This document shows positions 5,581 to 8,593 of a stretch of 8,593 nucleotides of DNA, one piece after another. Source of the DNA: DRVV01 sp964487415 (GTDB lineage Archaea; Thermoproteota; Bathyarchaeia; Bathyarchaeales; Bathycorpusculaceae); assembly GCA_964487415.1 (NCBI GenBank), contig CAZAPQ010000107.1, positions 1 to 8,593 of the forward strand. Direction: 5' to 3'. The position numbers and the translations under genes are program-made. Every line of letters begins with the position of its first letter. The first letter of the stretch is position 1. The notes beneath the pieces were generated by a model. It worked only from the letters and a program-made list of their open reading frames with translations. It did not search any database and was not told where the DNA came from.

Positions 5581-8500
5581 TCATGGGACACGTTTTCTTA
5601 GAAAGAAAGCTGCAATCCTCAATGAAACCGCTCCCACCACAACGGCTATAGTGAGGAGTACAAAAGCGCCTGTGGCAAACATCATCAACGGATAAACAGC
5701 CGTAACCTCGCCCAGGACCATTAACGCAACGCTAACAGCCCACGGAATCATTAGAATTTTAAGGCGAACAGACTTGGGCAAAATCCAACGCTTACGCATC
5801 CTAGCAACAGCAATAAGGATCAGCGCAGCTGGAGGAGTAAAATACACCAACCCAATAAGCGCGGAGGCAACAAGCCCAGCAACGATTATAGCGAACTCGC
5901 AGTTAAACGAGAGAAAAGAGAAAGTTGCCGCCGAAAGGCTTAGAATCTCAAGCAGGGGCCTCAGAACCACCTGCATAACAGCCTTAAATGCCGGATTAGG
6001 CGCAATAGAAGCCGCCACAGGAGGACTCCAAGAGTAATACCATGAATTGAACAATTCCATAAAGGCGCTACCGGCAAAAGTCCTAAGAACAACATTATCC
6101 CTGAAATTCCTAAGGAACTGCACTTGAGGTTGAAGCTCCGACCCATATGTGGCGGTTGCAATCAAGCATCTTGAACCACCACCAGTCGTTGGAACCGTTT
6201 CCTCCTCTTCAGCAGTCTCCTCCTCTTCAGAAGGCTTAACGCTAACATTAAACTGCACAGGCTGGCTTTCGGCTCCCTCATATTCAGCATCCCCCTCCCA
6301 AGAGGCATAGACACTCCACAAACCACTAATATCAGGCTGATAGGAATCGCTGAACGAACCGTCTGAACCTGTTTTCACAGTCCGTGTGAAAATCCGCCCA
6401 TCCGGCCTAGTATAGGTTAAGGTAACCACCACGCCGGAAACTGCTGGACTTATAACCCCAGTAACCCTAACAGTTTCACCTTCAAAAATTTCCCTAGATG
6501 AAACACTACATGAAATGACAGTGAAAACCTTAGCCTTAACATTAAACTGCACGGAAGGGCTACTTGCGCCCTCATGATCGGCATCCCCCTCCCATGAAGC
6601 ATAGACACTCCATAACCCCCTCACATCGGGCTGAAGAGAATCGCTAAATGAACCATCCATCCCCGTCATAATGGTCCTAGTCAACTTACTACCATCCGGC
6701 CTAATATAGGTCAAAGTGACCCCTTTCCCGGAAAGCGCGGGGCTGATGGATCCTGAAACCTTAACGGTGCCTCCCTCAATAATCTCGCGGGGTGAAACGC
6801 TACATGTAAGGCTTGTTAAAACCTTTTTAACGACAACTCTGTAACTAAAACTCCGTGTCACCTCCCCGCCATCAACCTGATATCGCACCATAACTTCTAT
6901 AGATGCATTCCCCGAAGAAACCGCATTAAAAACAAGGTTGAGATACCTAGACTCATATCCATATATCCTATCAAAAAAGTATGAGGACATATTTAGAAGC
7001 CTTAAACAGCCAGGGATGCTGATAGTTACACTTGTCGTGTATGCGGCGCCATTGCCATAATTAATCAATTTTAGCCTGAAGCCAAAAGAACTACCAACCG
7101 GAACTTCATCATCATAAATCGCTGAAACGGATAAATCGGGCCTAAAAACCTCCACAGCCAAAAAATCTAACGCATATTTAACCTCACATTGAAAAGGCTG
7201 ATAAGCCATCCAACCTACATACTTGGGTTCCGAAGACTCCTTCATAAGCGCCTCGGCTATATGCCGCCCCTCAAGCCTTCCGAAAAGCTTCCAAGTGGGG
7301 TCAACATCAAGCCAACCATATCCCGGAATGTAGACCCTAACCCAAGTATGGGCCACCTCGCCCCTTAACGCCACCCCATCCCCGATGTAGACCAAACCAT
7401 TCACGCCGATGGCAGGTATTCCTGAGGCCCTACAAAGGGCAATGAATAGGTCCGAAATGTCCTCGCATACTCCGCGACCCAGATTAAGGGTTCTGAGAGC
7501 GCCGTATCTTCCAGGATTCTGCCCACTCAATATCAACTGAAACTTTGCATCATCATACTCTATATTATTGATAACATAGTCGTAGATCGCTCTTACCTTA
7601 TTCAAAACGCTGTTCTCGCCCTCAGTAAGGCTGCGGGACAAACTTCTAATAGTAGCATCATCCACCTCCCAATATTTGTCCGCAGAAGTGTACCGTAAAT
7701 ACTCAGGCGGTATATCGCCCAATCCACCGTTGAAAGAATCATTCACCGTAGGCCTGAGGGATAGTCTAACCAAATAGCTGACAGCCACAGTTGCACTCTG
7801 CCCCGGCCCTACTGATGAAATCCTGAACTTAACCCTAAGATTTCCAGACTCATCATAAAATGTTGAAACAGGAGTAGGCTTATAGCTCACCTGCATAATC
7901 TCCTGCCCCTCAATGCTCAACGGCCCTGGCACCTCGAATTCAGGAGAATACTCCGTTGCCGAACCCTTGTTAACAAATGTGTAATAGCAGGTCACATTGT
8001 ACCAAGACTCAGTGTCCGCAAACTCTACATCTAGCCAGTATTGTTCATCGGCACTGACCCCGGACATCTGACCATGCAACACAGCGCCGCCTGCCCCTTC
8101 AACATAGCTCAGGAAGGGCGGCTCATATTTTACCACACCGAAACCCTTTGGAAGCTTAACAGTAAGGGTCACATTCTCCTTGTAAACCCTATCCGTAACC
8201 GTCCACATTCTCAGGTTTCTCTCAGGACCCCTCGATATAATCCTGTCCGCAGCGAAATAGCCTATCCTCAAAAAGTAGCTCTCATTAGCGAAAACCCTCC
8301 TCCTAAGGCCGATAGCCAACTGCGTCCAGTTGCCTGAAACGCTAATGTTGAAAGGCAAAGCACCATATTCATCCTCAACGGTTATTCCATAAGCATAAGC
8401 CGTATTAATAGGCAAATACCAAGTATCAAAATAATAGCCCGGCCTCAGCAAGGCCATAAACCTATAATTAAGGGACACTTGCACTGTTCTGCTATCTAGC

Positions 8501-8593
8501 ACAGTAACCGTTTCATCGAAAAGCAGAACCTTATAATTCTCAGAAGCATAAACCGTTGGATAAGTAAAACATAACGCGATTAGAAACATGAAC
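5581..8593 (-). CDS. Large exported transglutaminase-like protein with Ig-like repeats, CFI-box and C-terminal membrane region (5' end cut)
   Basis: The frame stays open to the right edge. ATG at 8589 begins a hydrophobic stretch lacking the usual basic residues, so the signal peptide probably starts outside the window. Numbering from that ATG (1002 residues): signal-like segment to about 16; a beta-rich extracellular region (20-280) with many N-glycosylation-type sites; transglutaminase-like domain (about 320-440) with the complete triad C375 (R-G-V-C-E-D), H414 (V-A-H-T-W) and D430 (D-V-D-P-T-W); CARDB-like segment (about 484-590); two tandem Ig-like repeats (591-786); an acidic E/T/P/G linker (787-806); a CFI-box C-L-I-A-T-A-T-Y-G-S-E-L (808-819) with its usual V-Q-F-L-R-N-F-R-D continuation; then several hydrophobic helices (about 871-998) ending in a basic tail, F-L-R-K-R. 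The protein is probably anchored in the cytoplasmic membrane and faces outward. Transglutaminase-like folds include proteases, peptidases and crosslinkers; the activity cannot be decided here. Convergent with the exporter. Confidence 0.88.
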   Translation of the reverse strand, partial: FMFLIALCFTYPTVYASENYKVLLFDETVTVLDSRTVQVSLNYRFMALLRPGYYFDTWYLPINTAYAYGITVEDEYGALPFNISVSGNWTQLAIGLRRRVFANESYFLRIGYFAADRIISRGPERNLRMWTVTDRVYKENVTLTVKLPKGFGVVKYEPPFLSYVEGAGGAVLHGQMSGVSADEQYWLDVEFADTESWYNVTCYYTFVNKGSATEYSPEFEVPGPLSIEGQEIMQVSYKPTPVSTFYDESGNLRVKFRISSVGPGQSATVAVSYLVRLSLRPTVNDSFNGGLGDIPPEYLRYTSADKYWEVDDATIRSLSRSLTEGENSVLNKVRAIYDYVINNIEYDDAKFQLILSGQNPGRYGALRTLNLGRGVCEDISDLFIALCRASGIPAIGVNGLVYIGDGVALRGEVAHTWVRVYIPGYGWLDVDPTWKLFGRLEGRHIAEALMKESSEPKYVGWMAYQPFQCEVKYALDFLAVEVFRPDLSVSAIYDDEVPVGSSFGFRLKLINYGNGAAYTTSVTISIPGCLRLLNMSSYFFDRIYGYESRYLNLVFNAVSSGNASIEVMVRYQVDGGEVTRSFSYRVVVKKVLTSLTCSVSPREIIEGGTVKVSGSISPALSGKGVTLTYIRPDGSKLTRTIMTGMDGSFSDSLQPDVRGLWSVYASWEGDADHEGASSPSVQFNVKAKVFTVISCSVSSREIFEGETVRVTGVISPAVSGVVVTLTYTRPDGRIFTRTVKTGSDGSFSDSYQPDISGLWSVYASWEGDAEYEGAESQPVQFNVSVKPSEEEETAEEEETVPTTGGGSRCLIATATYGSELQPQVQFLRNFRDNVVLRTFAGSAFMELFNSWYYSWSPPVAASIAPNPAFKAVMQVVLRPLLEILSLSAATFSFLSFNCEFAIIVAGLVASALIGLVYFTPPAALILIAVARMRKRWILPKSVRLKILMIPWAVSVALMVLGEVTAVYPLMMFATGAFVLLTIAVVVGAVSLRIAAFFLRKRVP
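6232..6525 (-). repeat. Ig-like repeat B in the transglutaminase-like protein
   Basis: Residues 689-786, directly adjoining repeat A with an exact period of 294 bp. The DNA is most alike around the W-S-V-Y-A-S-W-E-G-D-A block, where long runs are shared. This is consistent with a tandem duplication inside the gene. Confidence 0.85.
6526..6819 (-). repeat. Ig-like repeat A in the transglutaminase-like protein
   Basis: Residues 591-688. It contains T-C-S-V-S-P-R-E-I, G-V-T-L-T-Y, R-P-D-G, D-G-S-F-S-D-S and the closing W-S-V-Y-A-S-W-E-G-D-A. About 67 of 98 positions match the following copy by hand count, with no gaps. The pattern fits bacterial/archaeal Ig-like stalk domains. Confidence 0.85.

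Noticed and set aside
6172..6234. Low-complexity GAA/GAG-rich tract as a microsatellite or regulatory element
   Set aside because: It is simply the coding sequence of the acidic linker between the Ig-like repeats and the CFI-box.
1..8593. CRISPR array
   Set aside because: No set of direct repeats with regular spacers anywhere. The only long repeats are the two coding Ig-like modules.

Overview
The window looks archaeal. Ribosome-binding sites match the archaeal GGTGAT/GGAGGTGA type, several genes start with GTG or TTG, and TATA-like boxes sit about 25 nt from starts that have no Shine-Dalgarno sequence. The gene families also fit: an Asp-Glu-Asp-Asp-Tyr (DEDDy) exonuclease, an MJ0936-like phosphoesterase, a CFI-box surface protein and a CARF regulator. 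A Thermoproteota/Bathyarchaeia-type lineage is my guess from protein flavour only; no rRNA or tRNA is present to confirm it.

Positions 1-3281 (minus strand) hold the start of a type III-A CRISPR effector operon. In transcription order it has a DEDDy-type 3'-5' exonuclease-like protein, Cas10/Csm1 (HD nuclease motif, zinc-binding cysteines and an intact GGDD cyclase motif), a long Csm2-like small subunit, and the first 36 codons of a Csm3 backbone subunit cut by the left edge. Spacing is tight (14, 2 and about 15 nt), so co-transcription is likely. No CRISPR array, Cas6, Cas1/Cas2 or ring-nuclease/Csm6-type effector lies in the window; these would have to be further downstream (left of base 1) or elsewhere.

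Positions 3282-4082 hold a divergent promoter region and, on the plus strand, a probable regulator. It has an N-terminal winged helix-turn-helix and a C-terminal Rossmann-like domain with the strand-helix pattern and D-x-T-S-x-x-K-P motif of CARF cyclic-oligoadenylate sensors. The domain order is the reverse of classical Csa3. An 18-bp perfect interrupted palindrome lies between the two divergent starts. Together with a Cas10 that appears able to make cyclic oligoadenylate, this suggests a second-messenger-responsive transcription circuit controlling the Csm operon. This is the most interesting part of the window.

Positions 4083-5580 hold a membrane-anchored YfcE/MJ0936-type metallophosphoesterase (minus, probably leaderless from GTG). 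Divergent from it is a LysE-family exporter (plus) whose family-typical N-terminus has no ATG, GTG or TTG and seems to start at ATA.

Positions 5581-8593 (minus) hold one very large exported protein, cut at its 5' end by the right edge. It has a transglutaminase-like domain with an intact Cys-His-Asp triad, a CARDB-like segment, two tandem Ig-like repeats, an acidic linker, a CFI-box and a C-terminal membrane region. It has no visible functional link to the CRISPR genes.
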